A stretch of DNA of 64,000 nucleotides from Pseudomonas sp. MWU16-30317 (GTDB lineage Bacteria; Pseudomonadota; Gammaproteobacteria; Pseudomonadales; Pseudomonadaceae), in assembly GCF_020515695.1 (NCBI RefSeq), contig NZ_JAIWJA010000002.1, positions 434,001 to 498,000 on the forward strand, read 5' to 3'. Positions 19,456 through 28,695 of the stretch are shown here, piece after piece. The notes under the pieces are model-generated. The model had not been told where the DNA came from and did not search any database. It saw only the letters and a list, made by a program, of their open reading frames with translations. The translations under genes and the position numbers were made by a program. The first letter of the stretch is position 1, and each line of letters starts with the position of its first letter.

Positions 19456-20412
19456 TCACTTACGCGCCTTGATCACCGCCCGCATCGGCGCCGGCAGGCC
19501 CTCGAGGGTACGGCTGTGGTCGGCGGGGTCGAGGAAGTCGCTCAGCGACTGGTACTTCATCCACTCGGTGCTGCGTTGTTCCTGCACCGTGGTCACGCTG
19601 ACGTCCACGCATTCCACGTCGCGGAAACCGGCGCGGCGCAACCATAACTCCAGTGCGGGCACCGACGGCAAAAACCACACGTTGCGCATCTGTGCATAGC
19701 GGTCTTCGGGCACCAGCACCTGTTGAACGTCGCCCTCGACTACCAGGGTCTCCAGCACCAGTTCCCCGCCTTTGACCAGGCAGTCCTTGAGCGCCAGCAG
19801 GTGCTCGATGGGCGAGCGCCGATGGTAGAACACGCCCATGGAAAACACCGTGTCGAAGCCTTCCAGCCCGGCGGGCAGGTCTTCAAGCGCGAACGGCAGA
19901 TGCCAGGCGTTGAGTTCGGGCAGATAGCGTTGCACCGCCTGGAACTGACAGAAGAACAGCCAGTTGGGGTCGATGCCGATCACGCTGTCGGCGCCGGCAC
20001 CGAGCATGCGCCATTGGTAGTAGCCATTGCCACACCCCACATCCAGCACGCGCTTGCCGTGCAGGTCCAGATGCGGTGCCACGCGGGACCACTTCCAATC
20101 CGAGCGCCATTCGGTATCGACGTGCACGCCGAACAGATCGAACGGCCCTTTGCGCCACGGCGACAGGCCCATCAGTGCCTGACGCATCTGCGCGCGGGTG
20201 GCGTCATCGCATTCGCCATCCAGGCGCAAGCCGTCGAGCAGGTCGATGTCGCTGGGTGTGACCTCGGGCAGCGCATCGAGCGCGCCTTGCCAGCGCTCCA
20301 GGTCGCCGTGGCCCTTGTCCATCTTCGCGTCGAGTTGGGCTTGCAGGGTGTTGGCCCAGTCCTGCAGTGGGGTGCCCGCCAAGCGGCGGACCAGAGGAGC
20401 GAGATCAATCAT
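19456..20412 (-). CDS. cmoB: tRNA U34 carboxymethyltransferase CmoB
   Basis: CmoB uses carboxy-S-adenosylmethionine made by CmoA to form cmo5U at the wobble position of tRNAs. The 318-aa product carries the methyltransferase motif [10 protein letters not shown] (residues 123-132), the [21 protein letters not shown] segment of the family and [15 protein letters not shown]. It starts at ATG 20412, overlapping the cmoA stop by 4 bp. It ends opposite the ABC operon. Confidence 0.97.
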   Translation of the reverse strand: MIDLAPLVRRLAGTPLQDWANTLQAQLDAKMDKGHGDLERWQGALDALPEVTPSDIDLLDGLRLDGECDDATRAQMRQALMGLSPWRKGPFDLFGVHVDTEWRSDWKWSRVAPHLDLHGKRVLDVGCGNGYYQWRMLGAGADSVIGIDPNWLFFCQFQAVQRYLPELNAWHLPFALEDLPAGLEGFDTVFSMGVFYHRRSPIEHLLALKDCLVKGGELVLETLVVEGDVQQVLVPEDRYAQMRNVWFLPSVPALELWLRRAGFRDVECVDVSVTTVQEQRSTEWMKYQSLSDFLDPADHSRTLEGLPAPMRAVIKARK

Positions 20413-21152
20413 GGCAGGGCGATCATCGAGGCGAAGTTGAGGCATTGGAACCAGGGCACCACCTTGGAGAAGCCCGCGGCCAGCAGCAGGTCGCGGTTCT
20501 CTTCGAGGCTGGCGGGTTTCATGACGTTTTCAATGGCGCTGCGCTTCTGGGCGATTTCCAGCTCGCTGTAGCCGTTGGCCCGTTTGAAGGCGATGTGCAG
20601 ATCGGTGAGCAAGGCGTGCTGCTCGGCATCCTCGAAACGCAGTTTCTCCGACAGGATCAGCGCGCCGCCGGGCACCAGTGCCTGACGGATGCGCCCGAGC
20701 AGGGCCAGGCGCTGCTCGGGGGCGATGAACTGCAAGGTGAAGTTGAGCGCCACGACGCTGGCGGGCTGGAAGTCCAGCGCGAGAATATCGCCGTCGATGA
20801 CGTCTACGGGCAGCAACTCCTGAAACATCGAGTCCTGGGCGTTGAGGTATTCTCGGCAGCGCTCGACCATGGCCGCCGAGTTGTCCACCGCCACCACGCG
20901 GCAGTCGTCCTGGCGCACGTGGCGGCGCAGGGCCTGGGTCACGGCCCCCAACGAAGCGCCGAGGTCGTAGAGTGTGGTGTGCGGCTGGGCGAACTGCGCC
21001 GCGAGCACACCGAGGTTCTCGACGATGGTCGGGTAGCCCGGCACCGAGCGTTTGATCATGTCCGGAAACACCCGCACCACGTCTTCATTGAAGGCGAAAT
21101 CGGGCACCTGGGGCAGGGGCTGGGCGAAGAGGCGATCGGGTTGTTGGCTCAC
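20409..21152 (-). CDS. cmoA: Carboxy-S-adenosyl-L-methionine synthase CmoA
   Basis: CmoA converts S-adenosylmethionine and prephenate to carboxy-SAM, the donor for CmoB. The 247-aa product starts [20 protein letters not shown] and has [20 protein letters not shown] and the SAM-binding [18 protein letters not shown] (residues 61-78). It is directly upstream of and overlaps cmoB; both steps of the pathway are therefore co-expressed. Confidence 0.97.
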   Translation of the reverse strand: MSQQPDRLFAQPLPQVPDFAFNEDVVRVFPDMIKRSVPGYPTIVENLGVLAAQFAQPHTTLYDLGASLGAVTQALRRHVRQDDCRVVAVDNSAAMVERCREYLNAQDSMFQELLPVDVIDGDILALDFQPASVVALNFTLQFIAPEQRLALLGRIRQALVPGGALILSEKLRFEDAEQHALLTDLHIAFKRANGYSELEIAQKRSAIENVMKPASLEENRDLLLAAGFSKVVPWFQCLNFASMIALP

Positions 21153-21229
21153 GGCGGTTCCAGACGGTCACGGAAAACGGTCGCGGATTTTAGCGCAAGC
21201 GCGGCTGGGCTGCATGGATTACAGACGGG

Positions 21230-21326
21230 CGCCGAGCCTGCGGCGTGCCCCTGCTCCCACAGCGGTGGCTGATCTGAAGTCATGCACCCGTGGGGGCAAG
21301 GTTGCGCGTTCGGCGGCGAAGAGGCG
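21230..21326. repeat. Degenerate REP-like inverted pair
   Basis: CGCCGAGCCTGCGGCGTGCC with CTGCTCCCACAG is mirrored imperfectly by CCCGTGGGGGCAAGGTTGCG with CGTTCGGCGG. It lies between cmoA and the chagasin-like gene and has diverged from the main REP consensus. Confidence 0.5.
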
Positions 21327-21354
21327 ATCCGCCGCACTACCAATCCAGCCTGTT

Positions 21355-21747
21355 TTACTTGACGGTCAACGCACAATCAAACGTCTGCACCGGCTTCACC
21401 TCCGGCGACCATGGCTGCTGATACACCAGCAACAAATGCCCATCCCCCGATGCCTGCGCCACAAAGCGCCACACCGATTGCCCTGCACCGCCCACCAACC
21501 CGGCATCCTCCGGATTGCTGTACACCTCTGGCCCGAGGCTTTTCAACACCCCAGGCGCAGGGTTCTGCACCAGCCAGCGATAGCCGGTGGTGGGGTTGCT
21601 GGGCAGGGTGAGGGTCAGGCGCTGGCCGGTGCTTAACTTGAGCGGACACTGGCTTTGCTTGTCGAGCGCCACGTTCTGCGGTAGTTGCTGAGCACAGGCG
21701 GCGAGCAGGGCGAGGCTGGCGGGGGCTAGCAGGCGGGCGGCGGACAT
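21355..21747 (-). CDS. Chagasin-like (I42) protease-inhibitor lipoprotein
   Basis: This 130-aa protein has a lipobox LAAC with Cys18, so it should be an envelope lipoprotein. The mature part carries the chagasin-family loops: NPTTGYRW (residues 51-58), GGAGQSVWRF, and a final QQPW loop. Chagasins block papain-type cysteine proteases through these three loops. The ATG at 21747 follows AAGGAGCC. What it would inhibit in a pseudomonad is unknown; host or predator proteases are one possibility, an endogenous enzyme another. Confidence 0.8.
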   Translation of the reverse strand: MSAARLLAPASLALLAACAQQLPQNVALDKQSQCPLKLSTGQRLTLTLPSNPTTGYRWLVQNPAPGVLKSLGPEVYSNPEDAGLVGGAGQSVWRFVAQASGDGHLLLVYQQPWSPEVKPVQTFDCALTVK

Positions 21748-21860
21748 GATGGCTCCTTCAAGACGGGATGGCACAAGAATAACTCAAGGTCGAAGGAATG
21801 AGGTTATCTGCCGCTTGTAAAGCACTTGGCGAAATGCGTCGTTCTTCCCTCGGTAGCTTG

Positions 21861-22772
21861 TCAACGCTGATTGTTTATAGCTGCGGGGTCACGTATTCGC
21901 CAAATCCCTTTACGTAAATCCTGCTCATCGATATAGGGAAGCGTCGTCAAGTCAGCATTGTGATGATCGATCTCATATTTTTTTTGACGTAACAGCGCGA
22001 GATCTGCCTGTCCTTTACGCAGACTTTTCGCCGCGGCGGACGACCGTTCCCAACGCAAGCGGAAGTACTGTTCTGCCGCGGTCATGTGCCCCGCAAAAAG
22101 CTGCAACTCACCCTGTAAGTTCCGGTAGGCAATTGGTCTGGCTGCCGGTTGAAGCGTCGTTCCCCGTGCCCGTCCAAAAGCGTCAAGCATTTCAACGTGG
22201 GCAGCGTCCAGAATATCTGGATTTGCACGGCCGTGGTCGGTAATACTCATATGCCGTATCCGGTCAAATGCTCCAGTTTCTATAAGGGATGAGTGGCTAG
22301 CAGTTTCTTCTGCTAATCGTCCTGCACTATTATAACGCTTTTTTCTATTATTTCTTGATATCAGGGTGTGGCGGTTGGTCGAATTGGGTAGTCTGGGTAC
22401 CCCTCGCAGTTTTGATATATTCACTTTTAAGGGCATGTGGCCGTCCGGATCAATATGATTTACAGGATCGGCACTGCAGTAGGCATAGCTATTGAGTCCA
22501 CCGCTTGCAAAGGGGCTCCAGCTATCCGGGCTCGTAAATCGCATCAGTATGGAGCTGTATCTTCGATAACCCAATCCAAGCGGGTAATGGCCGTTAAGTA
22601 GATCTGGAGGCTCCCCGTTGAAGGCCACGCGCATAGGGAGAAGACGAAGGTCATGTGTGTAGCCGAAAGACGTATAGGCCAAGGTACCTTCGTCATCGAC
22701 AACTTGCTGTACCGACCGGGCCTGGTCCGTTGCTAGCAGACGACGTCTCGTGTTACTGCGGAAAATATCCAT
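21861..22772 (-). CDS. Orphan Rhs-core tip protein 1 with unknown C-terminal domain
   Basis: The 303-aa product starts inside what would be the end of a full Rhs protein: RRLLATDQARSVQQ, then FNGEPPDLLNGHYPLGLGYR, MRFTSPDSWSPFASGGLNSY and DPVNHIDPDGH at 106-112. After this core the C-terminal 190 residues match nothing I recognise (basic stretch NNRKKRYNSAGRLAEE, then charged helices ending in IDEQDLRKGIWRIRDPAAI). The C-terminal coding sequence is AT-rich for this genome. The start has AAAGGAG 9 bp upstream. It has no signal peptide and no adjacent immunity gene. It shares architecture and an upstream element with the genes at 30006 and 45592. A toxin-like role is inferred from Rhs biology only. 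Confidence 0.75.
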   Translation of the reverse strand: MDIFRSNTRRRLLATDQARSVQQVVDDEGTLAYTSFGYTHDLRLLPMRVAFNGEPPDLLNGHYPLGLGYRRYSSILMRFTSPDSWSPFASGGLNSYAYCSADPVNHIDPDGHMPLKVNISKLRGVPRLPNSTNRHTLISRNNRKKRYNSAGRLAEETASHSSLIETGAFDRIRHMSITDHGRANPDILDAAHVEMLDAFGRARGTTLQPAARPIAYRNLQGELQLFAGHMTAAEQYFRLRWERSSAAAKSLRKGQADLALLRQKKYEIDHHNADLTTLPYIDEQDLRKGIWRIRDPAAINNQR

Positions 22773-22830
22773 TAGCGTGTTCTCCTTTAATCAAGCGGAT
22801 AGTCTGATGGGAAAACCGATAATTGTTCAG

Positions 22831-22847
22831 CTAGTAGAATTGATAGG
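22831..22847 (-). promoter_or_regulatory. Shared upstream element of orphan Rhs gene 1
   Basis: In gene orientation it reads CCTATCAATTCTACTAG, ending 58 bp before the start codon. It aligns without gaps with the elements at 31020-31036 and 45515-45531 and is an imperfect palindrome. This is the most diverged copy. Confidence 0.5.
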
Positions 22848-22943
22848 TTGACGTCATGAGTATTGATGATCTGACAGGCGCTTCCCAGGGATCTTCGGAA
22901 GCCGAAGCGATTCCCGGAAAGAGCCTGTCGACCAAGGCCGGAC

Positions 22944-25364
22944 TTAAAATAACACCTTCGCCACATCCGCAAACCGCTTGGCAAAGTGCACCGTCATCCC
23001 CGCCTTCAGATAATCCGGTAATTCATCGAAATTCCCCCGATTCGCCTCCGGCAAAATCAACTCGTTGATCTTCTGCCGCCGCGCCGCAATGACCTTCTCA
23101 CGGACCCCGCCAATGGGCAGTACATGCCCGGTCAACGTCAGCTCGCCCGTCATGGCCACGCCCTTCTTCGGCGCCTGGTTGCGCGCCAGTGACAGCAGCG
23201 CACTGGCCATGGTCACGCCCGCACTCGGACCATCCTTGGGCGTCGCGCCCTCGGGCACATGCAAGTGCACGAATGCTTCGTCAAAGAACTTTGCCTCACC
23301 GCCAAACTGCTTGAGATTGGAACTCACATAGCTATAGGCGATTTCCGCAGACTCCTTCATCACATCACCCAACTGCCCGGTCAGCTTGAAGCCGCGGTTG
23401 AGAGTATGAATACGGGTCGCTTCGATCGGCAGGGTGGCGCCGCCCATGCTAGTCCAGGCCAGCCCGGTGATCACGCCCTTGCCGGACAACACCTGCTCGC
23501 TGCGGAACACCGGGGTGCCCAGCGAGGCTTCGAGGTCCTTGGGGCCGATCTTGATGGACGACTGCGGCGCGTCGAGCAGCTTGACCACGGCCTTGCGCAC
23601 CAGTTTGCCGAGTTGCTTCTCCAGTTGGCGCACCCCGGCTTCCCGCGCGTAGCCCTCGATCACCGCGCGCAGAGCCGTGTCGCTGATGCTGAGCCTGGCC
23701 TTGTCGACGCCGGCCTTTTCCAGCTGCTTGGGCCACAGGTGGCGCTTGGCGATGGCGATTTTTTCTTCGGTGATATAACCCGACAGGCGAATCACTTCCA
23801 TCCGGTCGAGCAGCGGCCCGGGGATCGAGTCCAAGGTGTTGGCGGTACAGATGAACAATACTTTGGACAGGTCCAGGCGCAGGTCGAGGTAATGGTCGAG
23901 AAAATCGACGTTCTGTTCCGGGTCGAGGGTTTCGAGCAGCGCCGAGGCCGGGTCGCCCTGGTAGCTCTGGCCCATCTTGTCGATCTCGTCGAGCATGATC
24001 ACCGGGTTCATCACCTCGACATCCTTGAGCGCCTGCACCAGCTTGCCCGGTTGGGCGCCGATGTAGGTGCGCCGATGGCCCTTGATCTCGGCCTCGTCGC
24101 GCATGCCGCCGACGCTGAAGCGATAGAACGGCCGCCCCAGCGACTCGGCAATGGACTTGCCGACGCTGGTCTTGCCCACGCCGGGCGGCCCGACCAACAG
24201 CACGATGGAACCGCTGATCTCGCCCTTGTAGGCGCCCACCGCGAGGAACTCGAGAATCCGCGACTTGATGTCGTCGAGCCCGGCGTGGTGCTGGTCGAGC
24301 ACCTTGCGCGCGTGCTTGAGGTCGAGCTTGTCCTTGCCGTAAACGCCCCAAGGCAAGGCGGTGGCCCAGTCAAGATAGTTGCGCGTGACGGCGTACTCCG
24401 GTGAGCCGGTTTCGAGGATCCCCAGCTTGCCGATTTCTTCATCCACGCGTTTTTGCGCCTGGGCCGGCAGCGTCTTGCCCTCCAGGCGTGCCTGGAACTG
24501 CTCGACGTCGGCGCTGCGGTCGTCCTTGGTCAGCCCCAGCTCTTGCTGGATGACCTTCAATTGCTCCTTGAGGAAGAATTCGCGCTGATGCTCGCCGATC
24601 TGGCGATTGACCTCGGCGGAAATTTCCTTCTGCAGCCGCGCGACTTCGACCTCCTTGCGCAGCATCGGCAGGACTTTCTCCATGCGCTTGAGCATGGGCA
24701 CGCAGTCCAGCACCTGTTGCAGCTCGGCGCCAGTGGCGGAGGTCAGGGCGGCGGCGAAGTCGGTCAGCGGCGACGGATCGTTGGGGCTGAAGCGGTTGAG
24801 ATAGTTTTTCAGTTCTTCGCTGTACAGCGGGTTCAGCGGTAGCAACTCCTTGATCGCGTTGATCAACGCCATGCCGTAGGCCTTGACCTCGTCGGTGGGC
24901 TCGATGGGCTGTTGCGGGTATTCGACCTCCACCAGATAGGGCGGCCGATGGTGTTTGAGCCACGTGCGAATACGCACCCGCGACAGGCCCTGCGCAACGA
25001 ACTGCAACTTGCCGTCTTCACGGCTGGCATGGTGGATTTTCACCAGAGTGCCGTACAGCGGCAGCGCGGACGTATCGAAATGCCGCGGATCTTCAGGGGG
25101 CGTTTCCATGAAGAACAGCGCGAGCGAGTGATGGGGGGTCTTGGCGACCAGATCGAGGGTTTCGGCCCACGGTTCTTCGTTGACGATGACCGGCAGCACT
25201 TGCGCCGGGAAGAACGGCCGGTTGTGGATCGGGATGACATACACCTTGTCCGGCAGATTCTGGCCGGGCAAGGTCAACTCGGTGCTGGAGGTGGTGGAGT
25301 GTTCGATGTGTTCCGATTCCAGATGTTCGTCTGGAGTTTCCGCGTAATCCTGCTGGTCGCTCAT
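22944..25364 (-). CDS. lon: Lon-family ATP-dependent protease (second Lon type)
   Basis: The 806-aa product has the Lon N-domain (VYVIPIHNRPFFPAQVLPVI), the AAA+ module with Walker A GPPGVGKTS and Walker B IMLDEIDKMG, and the protease domain with Ser714 (PKDGPSAGVTMA) and Lys757 (GGVREKV), the same 43-residue spacing as in E. coli Lon. The acidic N-terminal extension of about 40 residues differs from standard Lon and resembles the second Lon paralogue of Pseudomonas (AsrA type, linked to heat and aminoglycoside stress in P. aeruginosa). The clpX-lon-hupB setting of the main lon gene is missing here. Start MSDQQDYAET at 25364. Confidence 0.9.
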   Translation of the reverse strand: MSDQQDYAETPDEHLESEHIEHSTTSSTELTLPGQNLPDKVYVIPIHNRPFFPAQVLPVIVNEEPWAETLDLVAKTPHHSLALFFMETPPEDPRHFDTSALPLYGTLVKIHHASREDGKLQFVAQGLSRVRIRTWLKHHRPPYLVEVEYPQQPIEPTDEVKAYGMALINAIKELLPLNPLYSEELKNYLNRFSPNDPSPLTDFAAALTSATGAELQQVLDCVPMLKRMEKVLPMLRKEVEVARLQKEISAEVNRQIGEHQREFFLKEQLKVIQQELGLTKDDRSADVEQFQARLEGKTLPAQAQKRVDEEIGKLGILETGSPEYAVTRNYLDWATALPWGVYGKDKLDLKHARKVLDQHHAGLDDIKSRILEFLAVGAYKGEISGSIVLLVGPPGVGKTSVGKSIAESLGRPFYRFSVGGMRDEAEIKGHRRTYIGAQPGKLVQALKDVEVMNPVIMLDEIDKMGQSYQGDPASALLETLDPEQNVDFLDHYLDLRLDLSKVLFICTANTLDSIPGPLLDRMEVIRLSGYITEEKIAIAKRHLWPKQLEKAGVDKARLSISDTALRAVIEGYAREAGVRQLEKQLGKLVRKAVVKLLDAPQSSIKIGPKDLEASLGTPVFRSEQVLSGKGVITGLAWTSMGGATLPIEATRIHTLNRGFKLTGQLGDVMKESAEIAYSYVSSNLKQFGGEAKFFDEAFVHLHVPEGATPKDGPSAGVTMASALLSLARNQAPKKGVAMTGELTLTGHVLPIGGVREKVIAARRQKINELILPEANRGNFDELPDYLKAGMTVHFAKRFADVAKVLF

Positions 25365-25678
25365 GGGGCACCTGCGCAATGGTCTATGCAGGTTAGATGG
25401 GGTACCCGACCACTCGTTTCAATCCCGACCCTCCAGCTTTACCCGAAGTTGACGATAACCTGAGCAGAAGCCACTACGCTGTATTCATGCGAGCCATAGA
25501 TCGGTACGGGTTCGGCCCCCTGCCCAGACGGTCTGAAGCCCGCTGGCCCATGGCTGAGGTGAATAGTGGCAATACGCCTAGTTGTGGACGTGAATGATTC
25601 GTTACTGATCGTTTCTCCGGTTTGACCGCTGTGCAGGTCAAACCGCGCGATCTTTCACTCGTTGTCAGGTGCCTTGCA
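25365..25678. other. Divergent promoter region, lon paralogue / cupredoxin operon
   Basis: No gene is supported in these 314 bp. The region must carry promoters for both directions. Its clearest feature is the inverted repeat at 25619-25644. No heat-shock sigma-32 consensus could be placed with confidence. Confidence 0.5.
25619..25644. promoter_or_regulatory. Perfect inverted repeat upstream of the cupredoxin operon
   Basis: GGTTTGACC (25619-25627) and GGTCAAACC (25636-25644) are exact complements separated by 8 bp, ending 34 bp before the cupredoxin start. The form suits a dimeric repressor or activator site, or a leader hairpin. No T-run follows, so it is not a terminator. Confidence 0.55.
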
Positions 25679-26356
25679 ATGCCTAAAATCTTCTGCGGCG
25701 CGACCATCATCGTGGGTGCACTGCTGTACACCACGTTGGCCACCGCCGCGCCGTTCATCGCCCAGGTCGTGGATCAGCAAGGCCAGCCCGTGGCGGATGC
25801 CGTGCTCACCCTGCAGGGGCCACCCGGCAAAAGCCCGATCAGCACCAAAGCGGACATGGACCAGCGCAACAAGGAGTTCGTGCCCCACGTGCTGGCCGTG
25901 CACAGCAACACCAACGTGACGTTCCCCAACAGCGACAACATTCGCCATCAGGTCTATTCGTTTTCGTCCACCAAACGCTTCGAGCTCAAGCTGTATGAAG
26001 GCATCCCTGCTGCTCAAGTCTTCGACAAGGCTGGGGTCGTGGTGCTGGGCTGCAATATCCATGACTGGATGCTCGGTTACATTTATGTCACCGATGACCC
26101 CTGGTTCGCCGTCAGCGATGCCAAGGGCCAGATCACTTTCGACCTGCCCGCCGGCCACTACAACGTCACCCTCTGGCACCCACAGCATGCCGACATGGCC
26201 ACGCAAAACGGTGGCGAGCTGGTGATGGCCGACAAGGCCGTGCAAAAGAGCTACAGCATGACCCTTGAACCCCTGTCTGCCGATGCCCCGAGCGCCCCCG
26301 CGCCGAGCGCCTTCGGGGATGCTTTCGGCAAGGCTGTGCGTGAAACTGAGAAGTAG
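25679..26356 (+). CDS. Periplasmic cupredoxin-domain protein (methylamine-utilisation-like)
   Basis: The 225-aa protein has a signal peptide (cleavage near ATA-AP, residue 23) and a plastocyanin-like fold with a plausible type-1 copper site: His90 (NIRHQVYSF), Cys125, His128 and Met131 in GCNIHDWM. Homologues are often labelled methylamine utilisation protein, but no methylamine genes are present. A carboxypeptidase-like segment (VVDQQGQPVADAVLTLQGPP) precedes the copper part. The ATG at 25679 gives the signal peptide. It overlaps the next gene and leads a four-gene operon. Electron transfer or copper/redox sensing is likely but unproven. Confidence 0.8.
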   Translation: MPKIFCGATIIVGALLYTTLATAAPFIAQVVDQQGQPVADAVLTLQGPPGKSPISTKADMDQRNKEFVPHVLAVHSNTNVTFPNSDNIRHQVYSFSSTKRFELKLYEGIPAAQVFDKAGVVVLGCNIHDWMLGYIYVTDDPWFAVSDAKGQITFDLPAGHYNVTLWHPQHADMATQNGGELVMADKAVQKSYSMTLEPLSADAPSAPAPSAFGDAFGKAVRETEK

Positions 26357-28694
26357 CTTTCAGGCGCGTATTGCCTGCGTCCTCATTCTCCTGCTACTGG
26401 TCGTGGTCGCAGCGCTGACGCTCGCCGTCAAAGTAGCCACCAACGAGGCCGTGCGCGGCCAGGCGGCGGAGCAACTGGAGGTGGGTACACGGGTGTTCGA
26501 GCGTTTGCTGGATGTGCGCGGGCGGCGCTTGCGTGACGGCTTGCAGATACTGTCTTCGGACTTCGGTTTTCGCGATGCGATCGCCAGTGGCGATTCGGCG
26601 ACCATTCGTTCGGCGCTGCTCAACCACGGTGCGCGGATCGGCGCCAGTGACATGTTCGTGCTAGGGATGGACGGCAAAGTCATCTCCAGTACCGCTGACG
26701 ATGTCGCCGATGGCACCCCGTTCGCCTACGATCAGGCCTTGCGTGACGCTCGGCGCAGCAAGCAGACCATGCTCATCGTGCCACTCAATGGCCAGCCGCA
26801 CCTGCTGGTCGAGGCCCAGGTGCTGGCGCCATTGCCCATCGCCCGCGTGGTGATGGGCTTTACCATGGATGCGGCCTTTGCCCAGGAGCTGCATTCGCTG
26901 AGCAATCTGCAGGTGTCGTTCCTGACCCAGACCCGCGACGGCGTCGGCCAACTGGTCAGTACCCAGGCGCCCGAGCTGCATGCCAGCATCAGCGAGTGGA
27001 TGCAGCACAACAAGGATGGCCGCCGGGTGACGCTGACCGTCCATGAGCAGCAAAGCTTCCTCAACGAACCCCTGATGCTGGCGAGCGACAGCGCCAGTGG
27101 CGGCAAAGTCATCGCCTTGCTGCAAAGCCCCCTCGACGACGCCATGAAGGCCTTCGCGCCGCTGGACCACAACATCATCTATATCGCCATGGCCTCCTTG
27201 CTGGCCTCGCTGGTCGGCGCGCTGCTGCTGGCCCGCAGCGTGTCGCAGCCCGTACAGGCCCTGGCCGAAGCCGCCGACCGTATCGGCCAGGGCGACTATC
27301 AGACGCCGGTGTTGCTCAAGCGCAGCGACGAGCTGGGCGCCTTGGCCGGTGCAATCAACCTCATGCAGGCGGGTATCGCCGAGCGCGAACTGCAACTGGC
27401 CCACAACGCCTTGCACGACAGCCTCACCGGCTTGCCCAACCGCGCCCTGGCCACCGAGCGTCTGGGCAGTGCGATTGCCGCCGAGCGGCCGGTGGCGGTG
27501 CTCTATCTCAACATCGACAACCTGCGCGAGCTGGGCGAGAACGGCGGCCCGGTGCTGGTCGACGGCATTCTGCAGCGCGCCGGGGAGCTGCTGCAGGAGG
27601 TGTTGCGCCCCGGCGATACCCTGGCCCATCTGATCGCCGGTGAATTCCTCCTGCTGCTGGAAAACTTCAACAGTGACAGCGCCGTGGCCACCGCCGACCG
27701 TATCCAGCAGTTCATGACCGTACAACAGCATGTGGGCAGCCATGACATTGCCATGGAGTGCCTGATCGGCATCGCTGCCTACCCAGTGGATGGCCAGATC
27801 GCCGAAGAGCTGCTGTCGCGCGCCTCCATTGCCATGAGCGATGCCAAAACCCTGCCCGGGCGCTTGCAGGTTTACCAGCAGGGGCGCGACCTGGCCCACC
27901 AGCGCCAGATCAGCCTGATCCGCGATTTGCGCCATGCGGCGGCCAACAACGAGCTGATCCTCAACTATCAACCCAAGCTCGACATTCGCAACGGCCAGGT
28001 GCGCCAGGCCGAGGCGCTGTTGCGTTGGCATCACCCGCAGTTCGGCATGGTCTCGCCGGCGGAGTTCATCATCCTGGCCGAGCGTACCGGCAGCATTCAG
28101 ACACTGACCCGCTGGGTGATCGAAGAGGGCATTCGTCAGCTCAGCGAGTGGAATCAACGCGGGCTGCGCGTGCAGCTGTCGTTGAATATTTCTGCCGACG
28201 ACCTGCACGGCCAAGACCTGCCCGAACAGGCCTCGCGGCTGCTGCGCCAGTACCGCGTACCCGCTGAGCAGATCATTTTCGAGATTACCGAAAGCGCGGT
28301 GATGCGCGAGCCGGAGGCCGCCCTCAAGGTGCTGCACCGCTTGCGCGAATGTGGCATCAGCCTGTCGGTAGACGATTTCGGCACGGGTTATTCGTCGCTG
28401 GCGCACCTCAAGCGTATGCCGGTGCAGGAACTCAAGATCGACCAGTCTTTCGTGCGCAATCTGGACGAAACCAGCGAAGACGCGGTGATCGTCCGTTCGA
28501 CCATCGAGATGAGCCACAACCTGGGGCTCAAGGTGGTCGCCGAAGGCGTCGAATACGAACACAGCCTGCGCTTGCTCGAGCGCTGGCACTGCGACACGGC
28601 CCAGGGCTATCTGATCAGTCGACCGCTCACGGCAGCGGCGTTTGAAGTCTGGGTCAAGCAACCATTGCCAACGCCGTCCTTGATGGTCCACTGA
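26340..28694 (+). CDS. Membrane GGDEF/EAL protein, probable c-di-GMP phosphodiesterase
   Basis: The 784-aa product has an N-terminal membrane helix (about 11-31), a periplasmic sensor domain, a second helix near 280-300 (MASLLASLVGALLLARSV), a HAMP domain, a GGDEF domain and an EAL domain. The GGDEF motif has decayed to IAGEF (432-436), so cyclase activity is unlikely. The EAL part is intact: EALLRW at 558-563, DDFGTGYSSL at 678-687, KIDQSFV and AEGVE. The likely output is hydrolysis of c-di-GMP. The start is taken as GTG 26340 inside the cupredoxin gene; the earlier frame would start deep inside it. The sensor probably reads a periplasmic signal related to its operon partners. Confidence 0.85.
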   Translation: MKLRSSFQARIACVLILLLLVVVAALTLAVKVATNEAVRGQAAEQLEVGTRVFERLLDVRGRRLRDGLQILSSDFGFRDAIASGDSATIRSALLNHGARIGASDMFVLGMDGKVISSTADDVADGTPFAYDQALRDARRSKQTMLIVPLNGQPHLLVEAQVLAPLPIARVVMGFTMDAAFAQELHSLSNLQVSFLTQTRDGVGQLVSTQAPELHASISEWMQHNKDGRRVTLTVHEQQSFLNEPLMLASDSASGGKVIALLQSPLDDAMKAFAPLDHNIIYIAMASLLASLVGALLLARSVSQPVQALAEAADRIGQGDYQTPVLLKRSDELGALAGAINLMQAGIAERELQLAHNALHDSLTGLPNRALATERLGSAIAAERPVAVLYLNIDNLRELGENGGPVLVDGILQRAGELLQEVLRPGDTLAHLIAGEFLLLLENFNSDSAVATADRIQQFMTVQQHVGSHDIAMECLIGIAAYPVDGQIAEELLSRASIAMSDAKTLPGRLQVYQQGRDLAHQRQISLIRDLRHAAANNELILNYQPKLDIRNGQVRQAEALLRWHHPQFGMVSPAEFIILAERTGSIQTLTRWVIEEGIRQLSEWNQRGLRVQLSLNISADDLHGQDLPEQASRLLRQYRVPAEQIIFEITESAVMREPEAALKVLHRLRECGISLSVDDFGTGYSSLAHLKRMPVQELKIDQSFVRNLDETSEDAVIVRSTIEMSHNLGLKVVAEGVEYEHSLRLLERWHCDTAQGYLISRPLTAAAFEVWVKQPLPTPSLMVH

Positions 28695-28695
28695 T

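Noticed and set aside
21861..22772. Rhs genes as parts of one broken rhs element or insertion hot spot
   Set aside because: The three copies are far apart, lie in different orientations, each has its own start and upstream element, and no rhs core remains between them.
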